Positions 50,667-59,429 of a stretch of 64,000 nucleotides of DNA are shown in pieces (the first letter of the stretch is position 1; each line of letters starts with the position of its first letter). The DNA lies in assembly GCA_964399195.1 (NCBI GenBank), contig CAYNPY010000002.1, positions 1 to 64,000 of the forward strand, read 5' to 3'. The translations under genes were made by a program, and so were the position numbers. A model generated the notes under the pieces. The model made no database searches. It was not told where the DNA came from and was given only the letters and a program-made list of their open reading frames with translations. The DNA comes from CAINDZ01 sp964399195 (lineage in GTDB: Bacteria > Krumholzibacteriota > Krumholzibacteriia > LZORAL124-64-63).

Positions 50667-53600
50667 TCAGCCCCCCGCCTCGTCGTCGCGCCCCGGCAGG
50701 AGCGCGTACACGGCCGGGATCACGATCAGGGTCAGCAGCGTGCTGAGCGACAGCCCGCAGGCCACCGTGATCGCCAGCGGCGCCCGCAGTTCGGCGCCCT
50801 CGCCCGCGGCCACGGCCATCGGCAGCAGGCCCAGCACCGTGGTCAGCGTGGTCATCAGGATCGGGCGCAGGCGCAGGTGCCCCGCGCGGACCAGCGCCGC
50901 CTCGCGCGGCAGGCCCTCCTCGCGGCGCAGGCGGTTGACCGTGTCGATCAGCACGATCGCGTTGTTGACGACGATGCCGGTCAGCATCACGGCGCCGATC
51001 AGGACGATCACGGTCACCGTCGTGCCGGTGGCCAGCAGGCCGCCGACGACGCCGACCAGCGCCAGCGGGATCGTGAACAGCACGATGAACGGGTGGACGA
51101 AGGACTCGAACGTGGCGGCCATGACCAGGTAGACCAGGAACACGGCCAGGCCCATCGCGAACAGCAGGCTGTCGAAGCTGGTGCGCATCTCGGCGTCCTG
51201 GCCGCCCAGCTCGGTCACCAGCCCGCGCGGCGGCGGGAAGGCCCGCAGCACCGCCTGCACGTCGGCGATCGCGGCGCCCAGGGCGCGGCCCTCGAGGCTG
51301 GCCGAGACGACGGCCGCGCGCTGCTGCTTGAGGCGGTGGATCTCCGCCGGGCCGCGCGCCTCGCGCACGTCCGCGACCGCCAGCAGGCGCAGCGGCGCGC
51401 CGCCGGGCCCGGGCAGCACCAGGTTGCGGACGTCCTCGAGCGAGCGCCGGTCCTCCTCGCGGTTGCGCAGGCGCACGTCGATCTGCCGGTCCGCCTCCTT
51501 GTAGCGCGTGGGCACCACGCCCAGCACGCGGCCGCGGAGCGTCTCCGACAGCACGCCCATGTCCAGCCCCAGCGCGGCCAGCCGCTCGCGGTCGAAGACC
51601 ACCTGCAGCTCGGGGTTGCCCGCCTCCAGCGAAGAGCGCACGTCCGCCAGGCCCGGCACGGCGGCCAGCCGGCGGCCCAGGTCCAGCGAGTAGGCGCGCA
51701 ACTGCTCGAGATCCTCGCCGAAGATGACCACCTCGACCGGCGTCTTGAGGCTGAAGTAGCTGGGCCGGCCGAACTTCACCTCCACGTCGGGCAACCCGGC
51801 GAAGCCGGCGCGCAGGCGCTCGACGACGGCGGCCTCGCCGGCATCGTCGGCGCGGTCGCGCATCACCAGGTTCAGCTGCCCCAGGTTCTCGGCGCGCGTG
51901 ACGAGCGACATGCCCCCGGCCGCCAGGCGGCTGCCGACGGTGGCGTACTGCCGGTCCAGGACCGGCTCGGCCGCGGCGACGCGTTCCATCGCCTGCAGCG
52001 TGCGGTCGGTCGCCGCCAGCGAGGCGCCCTCCGGCAGCTTGACCTCGAAGTGGAACTCGCCCTCGCTGAGCTCCGGGATCAACTCGGTGTCCAGGAAGCG
52101 CATCCCCCAGACCGAGGCCGCGAGCAGCCCGAACGCCACCGCCACGGTCAGGCCGCGGCGGCGCAGGGCCGCCCGCAGCGCGCGGCCGTAGGCCGCCGAG
52201 AGCCAGCCGAGGGTGGCCGGCTCGCCGCCGTTCGCGGCGACCGCCGGCGCGGCCTGGTCCTCGCCGCGGCGCGGCAGGCGGGCGCCCAGCGCGCTCAGCA
52301 TCGGGATCAGGGTCACCGCCACCAGCAGCGAGGCGAGCAGGCTGATCGTGACCGTCAGCGCCTGGTCCTTGAACAGCTGGCCGGCCACGCCCTCGACGAA
52401 GACGATGGGCAGGAAGACGGCGACCGTCGTCAACGTGGAGGCGGTGACGGCCGGCCCCATCTCGGCGGCGCCGTCGACGACGGCGCGGAAGAGCGACAAC
52501 CCCTGCTGCCGCTTCTGGTGGATCGACTCCAGCACCACGATCGAGTTGTCGACCAGCATGCCGATGCCCAGCGTCAGGCCGCCCAGGGACATCACGTTCA
52601 GCGAGATGTCCAGGCGGTACATCGCCACGAAGGTGGCGATGACGGAGATGGGGATCGAGGCGCCGACGATGAGCGTGCTGCGCAGGTCGCGCAGGAACAG
52701 GAACAGCACCGCCACCGCCAGCAGGCCGCCGACTAACGCGGCGTCGCGGACGCCGTCGACCGCCTGCCGGATGAACGTCGACTGGTCGAAGAGGACGGTC
52801 AGCTCGTAACCTGGCGGGAGCTTGCCGTCCTGCCAGGCCGCGATGCGCTCGCGCAGCCGCGCCACGGTGCCGACCGTGTTGGCGTCGCCCTCCTTGTAGA
52901 CGGCGATCTCGACCGACTCGCGGCCGTTCACCCGGGTGATCTCCTCGCGCTCGCGAGCGCCGCGGCGGACCGTCGCCACCTCCTTCAGGCGCACGGGCGC
53001 CTCGCCCGGAAGGCTGACGATCAGGTCGCCGATCTCCTCGACGTTGTCGAACTCGTTGATCGTGCGGACCAGGAACTGGCTGTCGCGTCCGCGCAACGCG
53101 CCGCCCGGCAGGTTCACGTTGCCGACGCCCACCACCTGGCGCAGCCGGTCCAGCGGGATGCCGAGCGCGGCCAGGCGCTCCTGGTCGACCTCGACCTGGA
53201 TCTCCTCCTCCAGACCGCCCTTGATGCCGGCGGCGGCGACGCCCTTGACGGTCTCGAGGTCCTGCTTGATCTGGCGTTCGGCCAGGCGGCGCTGCGCCGC
53301 GAGGTCGCCCGGGCCGGTCAGCGCCAGCCGCACGACCGGATCCAGCGCCGGATCGAAGCGCAGCACGACCGGATCGAGAGCCTCCTCGGGCAGCACCAGG
53401 CGGTCCAGCTTCTCGCGCACCTCCATCGCGAGCTGGTCCATGTCGGCGCCCCACTCGAACTCGAGGATGACCTCCGATTGGCCCGGGCGCGAGACGGAGT
53501 GGATGGACTGCAGGCCGCGCAGCACGCCCACGGCCTCCTCGACCGGCCGCGTGACGAGGTTCTCGACCTCCTGCGGCGCCGTGTCCGGGAACGAGGTCTG

Positions 53601-53744
53601 CACGGTGATCGAGGGGTAGCTGATCTCGGGGAACAGCTCCAGCGACAGGCGGCTGTAGCCTACGATGCCGAAGGCGATCACCGCCAGCGAGGCCATCACG
53701 ACGCTGACGCGGCGGCGGACCGCGAGTTCGACCAGCGCGCGCAT
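50667..53744 (-). CDS. RND efflux permease (first of a tandem pair)
   Basis: A 1025-residue RND transporter starting MRALVELAVRRRVSVVMASL. The periplasmic entry LELFPEISYPSITVQTSFPD and TM4 LGIGMLVDNSIVVLESI are typical of the HAE-1-like branch with Asp-Asn in TM4. The ATG at 53744 overlaps the stop of the adaptor gene; a TTG one codon upstream is possible but less likely. It is cotranscribed with the adaptor before it and the second RND gene after it. Confidence 0.93.
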   Translation of the reverse strand: MRALVELAVRRRVSVVMASLAVIAFGIVGYSRLSLELFPEISYPSITVQTSFPDTAPQEVENLVTRPVEEAVGVLRGLQSIHSVSRPGQSEVILEFEWGADMDQLAMEVREKLDRLVLPEEALDPVVLRFDPALDPVVRLALTGPGDLAAQRRLAERQIKQDLETVKGVAAAGIKGGLEEEIQVEVDQERLAALGIPLDRLRQVVGVGNVNLPGGALRGRDSQFLVRTINEFDNVEEIGDLIVSLPGEAPVRLKEVATVRRGAREREEITRVNGRESVEIAVYKEGDANTVGTVARLRERIAAWQDGKLPPGYELTVLFDQSTFIRQAVDGVRDAALVGGLLAVAVLFLFLRDLRSTLIVGASIPISVIATFVAMYRLDISLNVMSLGGLTLGIGMLVDNSIVVLESIHQKRQQGLSLFRAVVDGAAEMGPAVTASTLTTVAVFLPIVFVEGVAGQLFKDQALTVTISLLASLLVAVTLIPMLSALGARLPRRGEDQAAPAVAANGGEPATLGWLSAAYGRALRAALRRRGLTVAVAFGLLAASVWGMRFLDTELIPELSEGEFHFEVKLPEGASLAATDRTLQAMERVAAAEPVLDRQYATVGSRLAAGGMSLVTRAENLGQLNLVMRDRADDAGEAAVVERLRAGFAGLPDVEVKFGRPSYFSLKTPVEVVIFGEDLEQLRAYSLDLGRRLAAVPGLADVRSSLEAGNPELQVVFDRERLAALGLDMGVLSETLRGRVLGVVPTRYKEADRQIDVRLRNREEDRRSLEDVRNLVLPGPGGAPLRLLAVADVREARGPAEIHRLKQQRAAVVSASLEGRALGAAIADVQAVLRAFPPPRGLVTELGGQDAEMRTSFDSLLFAMGLAVFLVYLVMAATFESFVHPFIVLFTIPLALVGVVGGLLATGTTVTVIVLIGAVMLTGIVVNNAIVLIDTVNRLRREEGLPREAALVRAGHLRLRPILMTTLTTVLGLLPMAVAAGEGAELRAPLAITVACGLSLSTLLTLIVIPAVYALLPGRDDEAGG

Positions 53745-54895
53745 CAACGGGCGGCCGCGGTCGCCGGCGCGGGCGCGACGGGGACGACGGCGTCGGCGGC
53801 CAGGATCCGCACCGCGGCGCCGTGCTTGAGCGAGCGCTGGCCGCGCACGACGACCTGCTCGCCCGCCGCCAGGCCGGCCGTGATCTCCGTGCGCGCGTCG
53901 TCGCTGAATCCCGTGGTCACGACCCGGCGCTCGGCCGTCGGGCCGCCCTCGCCCTCCGCGGGCGGGACCACGTAGACGACGGATTCTCCCTTGTCCGCGA
54001 GCACGGACTCGCGCGGCACCAGCACCACGCCCTCGCGGCGCTCGGTGACGACCTTGACCTGCGCGAAATCTCCGGGTCGCGTGCCGGGCGGGTAGCGGTC
54101 GACCTCGATGGTCAGTTTGATCGTGCCGCTGGCGGGGTCGATGACCGGGCTGATGAGCTTGATGCGGCCGTCCAGGCGGGAGCCGTCGCTGTCGAGCACC
54201 AGCGCGACCGGCTGGTCCGCCTGCAGGCGCGCGAATTCCTTCGCCGGCACGTGCACGCGCCCGAGCAGCGGCTGGAAGTCGGCCAGCGCGAACAGCTCGG
54301 TGCCGACGGAGAGGTTCTGGCCGGGACTGACGCGGCGCGCCGTGACGCGGCCGCTGAACGGCGCCGTGACGGTGGTGTACGAGAGGTTCAGGCGCGCCAG
54401 GCCCTCGTCCGCCTCGGCGCTGGCCAGTTCGGCCCGCGCGGCCTGGAACTCCTCCTCGGTCGCCAGCTGGCCGGCCACCATCGCCTCGAGGCGCTCGAAG
54501 CGCGCGCGCAGGTTGGCCGTCCGCGCCTCGGCCTGCGCCAGGCGCAGGCGGTACTCGTCGTTGGCGACCACCAGCAGCGCCTGGCCCTGGCGCACGTCAT
54601 CGCCCTCCTCGGCCAGGAGGCGCTCGACGACGCCGGTCACGCGCGCCAGGACGACCGCCTCCTTCTCGGCCTCGAGCGTGGCGGTGGCCTGGTAGTGCCG
54701 GGCGATGTCGCCGACCGCTGCCGCTTCCACCGCCACGGGCAGGGCCTGCTCCGGCGGCGCGGCGGGCGCGCCGCCGGCGGGCGTGGCGGCGGCGCCGTCC
54801 TTGCGGCCGCAGCCGGCGGCCGAGGTCAGCAGCAGAATCAGCAGGAGCAGCGCGCCGGCGGCGGCGGGCGCGCGGGTGCGGACCGCAGGAACCAT
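53744..54895 (-). CDS. RND periplasmic adaptor (membrane fusion protein), lipoprotein
   Basis: A 383-residue adaptor. Lipoprotein signal LLLLILLLTSAAGC (Cys 29), then the biotinyl-lipoyl-like half (ATLEAEKEAVVLARVTGVVE), a coiled-coil hairpin of ~65 residues (YRLRLAQAEARTANLRARFE), the second lipoyl half (LSYTTVTAPFSGRVTARRVS), a beta-barrel domain (GRIKLISPVIDPASGTIKLT) and the membrane-proximal domain. It links the RND permeases to an outer-membrane channel, which is not encoded next to them. First gene of the adaptor-RND-RND operon. Confidence 0.92.
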   Translation of the reverse strand: MVPAVRTRAPAAAGALLLLILLLTSAAGCGRKDGAAATPAGGAPAAPPEQALPVAVEAAAVGDIARHYQATATLEAEKEAVVLARVTGVVERLLAEEGDDVRQGQALLVVANDEYRLRLAQAEARTANLRARFERLEAMVAGQLATEEEFQAARAELASAEADEGLARLNLSYTTVTAPFSGRVTARRVSPGQNLSVGTELFALADFQPLLGRVHVPAKEFARLQADQPVALVLDSDGSRLDGRIKLISPVIDPASGTIKLTIEVDRYPPGTRPGDFAQVKVVTERREGVVLVPRESVLADKGESVVYVVPPAEGEGGPTAERRVVTTGFSDDARTEITAGLAAGEQVVVRGQRSLKHGAAVRILAADAVVPVAPAPATAAAR

Positions 54896-55032
54896 CAGGG
54901 GTCGCTTCCCTTCAGAAGGTGCGGGGACGTGCCGGGTGGCGATGAAAGCCGTTACTACGTCGCGGACGCCGCCCGGGTTGCGGTCGCAGGGCGGCGGTCG
55001 GGACGGTGCGCCCGCCGGGGCGGCCCGTCGGC

Positions 55033-56130
55033 TCAGGCCCCAGGGTAGTCGCGGTCGAGGACCCGCCGCCAGATCAGGCGGTGGTCCTCCTCGGCGGGGC
55101 TGGCCAGCAGCAGCGTGTCCGCGTCCCCCTCGGCCGCCGGCGTGCGGGCCTGCAGCAGGGACTCCTCACCGAGGGCCAGGAAGTCGGCGCGCGTCCAGGG
55201 GTGGTAGCGGTGCCAGAAGCCGCAGTGCCAGAGAAAGAAGCGTTCGACGCGGCCGAGCCCCTTGGCGTCGTCGCCGAAGTGCTCGCAGGCCAGGTCGACG
55301 AAGCGGCGCAGCAGGGCCCAGCGCTCGGCCGGAGTCGGGCACCACGGCTCGCCCGCGAGCAGTTCGCGGAAGATCCACGGCTTGATCAGGGCGCCGCGGG
55401 CGATCAGGAACGACCGCACGCGCGTCTGCTCCCGGCGCCGCTGCAGATCCCAGGGCGTCAGGATGTCGCCGTTTCCGAGCACGGGGATCGCCACCGCCGC
55501 CGCGGCCTCGTCGATCAGCTCCCAGCGCGCGCTCTGGCGGTAGCGTTGGGCGCGCGTGCGCCCGTGGATGCCCAGGGCGTCGGCGCCGGCCCCTTCGCAG
55601 CGCCGCGCCAGGTCCACGACATTGAGCTTGTCCTCGCTGTAGCCCAGCCGCAGCTTGACCGACAGGGGCAGCGTCACCGCGGCGCGCACGGCGCCGACGA
55701 TCTCCGCCAGCTTCGCCGGCCGCTGCAGCAGCGCGGCGCCGGAGCCGCGCTTGACGATCAGGTCGATCGGGCAGCCGAAATTGAGGTCGATGAAGCGGGC
55801 GCCGGCGTCGGCGGCCAGCCGCGCGCCCTCGGCCATCGCCTCGGGGTGCTTCCCGGCCAGCTGGACCCCGAAGGCGTCCTCCTCCGGGTGGTGTCGCAGG
55901 AGCGGCTTCTCGCCGCCGGCCACCAGCTTGTGAGCCAGCACCATTTCGCTGCAAGTCAGCTGCGCGCCGAATGAACGGCAGAGGCGGCGGTAGGGCAGGT
56001 TGCCGCCCATGGCCATCGGCGAAAGCGCCAGAACGTTGCGGAACAGGTCGCTGCCCGTCCCGGCGCCTGGACGCTCGTTCTGGCGCTCTTCCTGCGGGCC
56101 GCGGCCCCCGTCGCTGCCGGCCGCGCTCAC
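55033..56130 (-). CDS. tRNA-dihydrouridine synthase, DUS3-like
   Basis: A 365-residue flavoprotein of the Dus family. LALSPMAMGGNLPYRRLC opens the barrel; FGVQLAGKHPEAMAEGARLA, ARFIDLNFGCPIDLIVKRGS, VLGNGDILTPWDLQR and SFLIARGALIKPWIFREL follow. The GCPIDLxxKxGxG form, the RARGALIKPW-like segment and the tail CEHFGDDAKGLGRVERFFLW match eukaryotic DUS3L better than bacterial DusA/B/C. It would reduce a uridine of tRNA (position 47 in the eukaryotic enzyme). The start is GTG at 56130, 4 bases after the ferritin-like gene. Confidence 0.85.
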   Translation of the reverse strand: MSAAGSDGGRGPQEERQNERPGAGTGSDLFRNVLALSPMAMGGNLPYRRLCRSFGAQLTCSEMVLAHKLVAGGEKPLLRHHPEEDAFGVQLAGKHPEAMAEGARLAADAGARFIDLNFGCPIDLIVKRGSGAALLQRPAKLAEIVGAVRAAVTLPLSVKLRLGYSEDKLNVVDLARRCEGAGADALGIHGRTRAQRYRQSARWELIDEAAAAVAIPVLGNGDILTPWDLQRRREQTRVRSFLIARGALIKPWIFRELLAGEPWCPTPAERWALLRRFVDLACEHFGDDAKGLGRVERFFLWHCGFWHRYHPWTRADFLALGEESLLQARTPAAEGDADTLLLASPAEEDHRLIWRRVLDRDYPGA

Positions 56131-56134
56131 GGAC

Positions 56135-56668
56135 CTAGCCGCCGTCCAGCATCGGGTTGCCGTCGAAGCCGGCGAAGCCCTCGGGGTCGGCCAGGTAATC
56201 GTACGTGTTCTTCAGCAGCGCGTAATGGTTGCGCTCCTCGGCGGCCAGGTGGGCGAAGATGCCCTTGGCGCGCGGGCTGGTCACCTTGGCGGCGGCGCCG
56301 TCGTACAGCGCGAAGCCGCGCCGCTCGACCTCCATTGCGCCCTTGAGGATCTCGAGTTCCTCGGGCAGGTAGTCGTAAGGGTCGTGCGCGGCAGCCAACG
56401 CCGTGTCGAAGATGCGCCGCACGTCGACGATGTGGTCGTCGTCGACGTCAGGCAGCACGTCGAGGTTGCGCTCGCGCAGCAGGTCCTCGCGCATGCGCAC
56501 CAGGTGCGCCTTGTGCCCGGCCTCGTCCTTGGCCAGCGAGTTGAACAGGTTGCGCTCGAACGTGGTCGGCGCCTTCTCGGCCCGGTTCTGGAAGAAAGCC
56601 ATGCCCTCTTCCTCGAAGGCGATGGCCTTCTCCAGGATCTCCACGCACAGCCTCAGGTCGTCGCTCAT
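56135..56668 (-). CDS. ferritin-like/rubrerythrin-type diiron protein
   Basis: A 177-residue four-helix-bundle protein. Helix motifs are AIAFEEEGMAFF, AKDEAGHKAHL (ExxH), GAMEVERRGFALY and AAEERNHYALL (ExxH), giving a full diiron site in the rubrerythrin pattern. The C-terminal rubredoxin domain with CxxC pairs is absent. It probably consumes peroxide or stores iron. GGAGG precedes the ATG. It is likely cotranscribed with the DUS3-like gene. Confidence 0.88.
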   Translation of the reverse strand: MSDDLRLCVEILEKAIAFEEEGMAFFQNRAEKAPTTFERNLFNSLAKDEAGHKAHLVRMREDLLRERNLDVLPDVDDDHIVDVRRIFDTALAAAHDPYDYLPEELEILKGAMEVERRGFALYDGAAAKVTSPRAKGIFAHLAAEERNHYALLKNTYDYLADPEGFAGFDGNPMLDGG

Positions 56669-56765
56669 GGGGCTCCTCCAGTCGTTCCCGGTCGTTGCGG
56701 TCCGGGCAATGGTAATCACGCGGGGTGCGAATGCCATGAAAAATCAGGCCCCCCGCAGCAACCTG

Positions 56766-56794
56766 TTGAAAAAAGGCCAGGGGCCTGCTAGGCT
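56766..56794 (+). promoter_or_regulatory. possible promoter for citrate synthase
   Basis: TTGAAA (56766-56771) and TAGGCT (56789-56794), 17 bases apart, about 160 bases before the ATG. The -35 is good and the -10 weak. The 56669-56951 region holds no gene. Confidence 0.4.
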
Positions 56795-56951
56795 GCCCTC
56801 CGGGTCGTTCCGCACTGTTACAAGTGCAATGAACTCCTGATTTTAGCGGACCCGGCGCAGGCGGCGGTCGAACGCCCGGCGCCGGGTCGCCGAACGGTAA
56901 TTCCAGCCTGCCGCCCGCCCCCACGACGGCGCGGTCCCACAGGAGGGCGTG

Positions 56952-58247
56952 ATGGCCAAGCTCCAGAATGCACTTGCCAAGAAGATCCCCGTCTGGCGCG
57001 ACGAGATCAAGGAACTGAACAAGGTCCACGGCAACGTCAAGATCGACACCGTGAACATCGGCCAGGCGTACGGCGGCATGCGCGGGATCAAGTGCATGGT
57101 GTGCGACACCTCGGAAGTGCCGCCCGACAAGGGCCTGCTCATCCGCGGCATCCCGGTCGGCGAGCTGACCGACAAGACCGCCGAGGACACCTTCTACCTG
57201 CTGTGCACGGGCGAGCTGCCGTCGGCCGCCGACCGCAAGGCGCTGGTCGAGGAGTTCAACGCGCGCGCCAAGGTCCCGGCCTACGTGTGGAAGGTCCTGG
57301 AAGCGATGCCGAAGGACTCCCACCCGATGACCATGCTGGACACGGCCATCCTGTGCATGCAGCGGGAGAGCGAGTTCGCCAAGGCCTACCACGGGCTGGC
57401 CAAGGCGGACTACTGGAAGCCGACGCTCGAGGACAGCCTGAACATGCTGGCCCGCATCCCCGTGATCGCCGCGGGCATCTACCGCCTGCGTTTCAAGAAG
57501 GGCCCCCGCATCGCCCCCAAGAAGGGCCTGACGATGGCCCAGAACTACGCGCGCATGCTGGGCATCCCCGACAAGAGCGGCGAGTTCGCCGACTGCATGC
57601 GGCTGTACCTGGTGCTGCACAGCGACCACGAGGGCGGCAACGTCTCGGCGCACGCCTGCCACGTCGTCGGCTCGGCGCTGAGCGACCCCTACTATGCCGT
57701 GTCGGCCGGCCTGAACGGCCTGGCTGGTCCGCTGCACGGTCTGGCCAACCAGGAGTGCCTGGACTGGGTGCTCGAGGTCATGAAGAAGTTCAAGGGCGTG
57801 CCGACCGACGAACAGCTCTACAAGTTCTCGTGGGACACGCTCAACAGCGGCCACGTCATCCCCGGCTACGGCCACGCCGTGCTGCGCATCACCGACCCGC
57901 GCTTCACCGCGTTCCGCGACTTCGGCATGAAGCACTTCCCCGACGATCCGGTGATGTGCCTGGTCGACAAGATCTTCAACATCGTGCCGAAGGTGCTGGT
58001 CGAGCAGGGCAAGGCCAAGGATCCGTGGCCGAACGTGGACGCCGCCAGCGGCGCGCTGCTGTACCACTACGGCCTGCGCGAGTTCTCGTACTACACGGTG
58101 CTGTTCTCGGTCTCGCGCGCGATGGGCATGGCCGCGCAGCTCATCATCAACCGCGCGATGGGCACGCCCATCGAGCGGCCCAAGAGCGTGACCACCGAGT
58201 GGATGAAGAAGCAGGCGGCCGCCGCGGCCGCCGCGCCGACGGCCTGA
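56952..58247 (+). CDS. citrate synthase, mitochondrial-like type
   Basis: A 431-residue citrate synthase. Catalytic residues are H262 in NGLAGPLHGLANQE, H308 in PGYGHAVLRITDP and D363 in PWPNVDAASGA. Runs such as LHSDHEGGNVSAHACHVVGS and NVDAASGALLYHYGLREFSY match the eukaryotic mitochondrial enzyme more than the hexameric NADH-sensitive bacterial type. It condenses acetyl-CoA with oxaloacetate, which fits the acetyl-CoA made by the fad operon elsewhere in the window. The ATG at 56952 follows AGGAGG by 5 bases. The chain is monocistronic. Confidence 0.94.
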   Translation: MAKLQNALAKKIPVWRDEIKELNKVHGNVKIDTVNIGQAYGGMRGIKCMVCDTSEVPPDKGLLIRGIPVGELTDKTAEDTFYLLCTGELPSAADRKALVEEFNARAKVPAYVWKVLEAMPKDSHPMTMLDTAILCMQRESEFAKAYHGLAKADYWKPTLEDSLNMLARIPVIAAGIYRLRFKKGPRIAPKKGLTMAQNYARMLGIPDKSGEFADCMRLYLVLHSDHEGGNVSAHACHVVGSALSDPYYAVSAGLNGLAGPLHGLANQECLDWVLEVMKKFKGVPTDEQLYKFSWDTLNSGHVIPGYGHAVLRITDPRFTAFRDFGMKHFPDDPVMCLVDKIFNIVPKVLVEQGKAKDPWPNVDAASGALLYHYGLREFSYYTVLFSVSRAMGMAAQLIINRAMGTPIERPKSVTTEWMKKQAAAAAAAPTA

Positions 58248-58267
58248 CCGCCGGCGTCCGCCAGACG

Positions 58268-58316
58268 GACCGCCCGGGAGTCCCCGGCCTGACGGCCGGG
58301 CGAACCCCGGGCGGTC
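58268..58316 (+). terminator. nested hairpin after citrate synthase
   Basis: An 11-bp perfect outer stem (58268-58278 with 58306-58316, arm GACCGCCCGGG) encloses a second 7-bp stem (58283-58289 with 58294-58300, arm CCCGGCC). It begins 21 bases after the citrate synthase stop and lacks a T-run, so it is a hairpin-only terminator candidate. Confidence 0.55.
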
Positions 58317-58376
58317 GCCTGTGTACCTGCGGGCGCCGCCGCGCGCGGGCGCCGTGAGCGAAGGGGGCGACGGGCG

Positions 58377-58580
58377 ATGAGGACATTCCTGAGGCGGCGC
58401 GGCCCCGCGATCCAGGTCGCGGTCGGCATCCTGGTCACCGCGCTGGCGGCAGCGGACATGGTCGGCCAACCGGCGCGCGCCGTCGGACTGTTGACGGTCA
58501 GCGCCGGCATGTTCGGCGCGGGATTGGGATTGGGCACGATCCTCGGGCGTCGCCGTGCGAGCGGCAGATCCAAGCCCTGA
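58377..58580 (+). CDS. small hydrophobic membrane protein
   Basis: A 67-residue protein with a basic start (MRTFLRRRGPAIQ), two hydrophobic stretches (VAVGILVTALAAADMVG, VGLLTVSAGMFGAGLGLGTI) and a basic end (GRRRASGRSKP), so probably two transmembrane helices. The ribosome site is weak. No family is recognisable. It lies between the citrate synthase terminator and the TetR promoter, and the hydrophobic pattern supports a real gene. Confidence 0.55.
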   Translation: MRTFLRRRGPAIQVAVGILVTALAAADMVGQPARAVGLLTVSAGMFGAGLGLGTILGRRRASGRSKP

Positions 58581-58633
58581 ACAACCGGTGTCCTGGCTGT
58601 TCCACGCGGAGTTCTGGACCGTATTCAAACAAA

Positions 58634-58652
58634 CGCTTGACTTATGCAAGCG
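58634..58652. promoter_or_regulatory. inverted repeat, candidate TetR operator
   Basis: CGCTTG (58634-58639) and CAAGCG (58647-58652) form a perfect 6-bp inverted repeat with a 7-base spacer, covering the -35 of the tetR-type gene. It is the expected place for autorepression by the encoded regulator. Confidence 0.55.
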
Positions 58653-58664
58653 CTCGATTATATT
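58637..58664 (+). promoter_or_regulatory. promoter for the TetR-TolC-HlyD-ABC operon
   Basis: TTGACT (58637-58642) and TATATT (58659-58664), 16 bases apart. It overlaps the inverted repeat at 58634-58652 and places transcription start near 58671, after an in-frame ATG at 58644, which therefore is unlikely to be the start codon. Confidence 0.65.
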
Positions 58665-58691
58665 CAAGTCACCACCACAGGAGAGCCGATC

Positions 58692-59429
58692 GTGACCGAG
58701 CAGCCCCCCCGCTACCCCTCGACGCCGACATCCGCCGCCGAGCGCCTTCGCGCACTGCTGCTGCAGGCGCCCGTCGGGATGGCGCCGCCGCCGCCGGATT
58801 CGCCGCCCGGCCGCATGTTGGCCGCCACCCGCGCGCTGTTCGCCGAGGGCGGGTTCGCGGGCGTCACGGTGCGCGCCGTGGCGGCCCAGGCCGGCGCCAA
58901 CGTGGCGATGGTCAACTACTACTTCGGGACCAAGGAGCGGCTCGTGGACGCCGTCCTGCTGCAGGAGATCCAGCTTCTGCTGCACGACGTCGTGACAGGG
59001 ATCGACAACGAGGCCCCGCCCGCTCAGGTGCTGGCCGAGTTTCCCCTGCGCATCCTCGCCTCGCTGCGCCAGGACTCCCAGCGGCTGCGGCTGATGCGCC
59101 TGGCTGTGTCGACCGAGCCGGAGCGCCTCCGCAGGCTCATCCGCTCGCTGGGCCCGGCCGGGATGCTCGGCGTCAGCCGCGTGCTGGCCGAACTGGTCGC
59201 CGAGGCGCAGGCGGACGGGGAGCTGCCGTCGATACCGGCTCGCTCGGTGCTCCTGTTCCTGGTGGCCAACGCCTATGGCCTGGTGTTCATGGAGCCGATC
59301 GCGCGCGAGGTCGTCGGGTTCGCGCTGGACGACGAGGCGCAATGGCAGGAGCACCGCGGTTGCCTGGCGCAATTGCTGCGCTCGGGATTGCTCGGTGCTG
59401 CCGGCTCCGGGGAGGACACATATGCGTGA
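58692..59429 (+). CDS. TetR family regulator (CecR-like)
   Basis: A 245-residue repressor from the GTG at 58692, which has AGGAG upstream; an earlier ATG at 58644 lies inside the promoter. The helix-turn-helix is LAATRALFAEGGFAGVTVRA, VAAQAGANVAMVNYYFGTKE, the usual TetR DNA-binding pattern. The C-terminal ligand domain resembles the CecR (YbiH) group. It should repress the operator-like repeat and the genes that follow. Its stop overlaps the start of the TolC-like gene. Confidence 0.88.
   Translation: MTEQPPRYPSTPTSAAERLRALLLQAPVGMAPPPPDSPPGRMLAATRALFAEGGFAGVTVRAVAAQAGANVAMVNYYFGTKERLVDAVLLQEIQLLLHDVVTGIDNEAPPAQVLAEFPLRILASLRQDSQRLRLMRLAVSTEPERLRRLIRSLGPAGMLGVSRVLAELVAEAQADGELPSIPARSVLLFLVANAYGLVFMEPIAREVVGFALDDEAQWQEHRGCLAQLLRSGLLGAAGSGEDTYA

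Noticed and set aside
53745..53747. TTG start for the first RND permease
   Set aside because: The next codon is ATG, coupled to the adaptor stop (TGATG), which is a more usual arrangement.
58644..58691. Earlier ATG for the TetR-type regulator
   Set aside because: It sits between the -35 and -10 of the likely promoter and has no ribosome site; GTG 58692 has AGGAG upstream.
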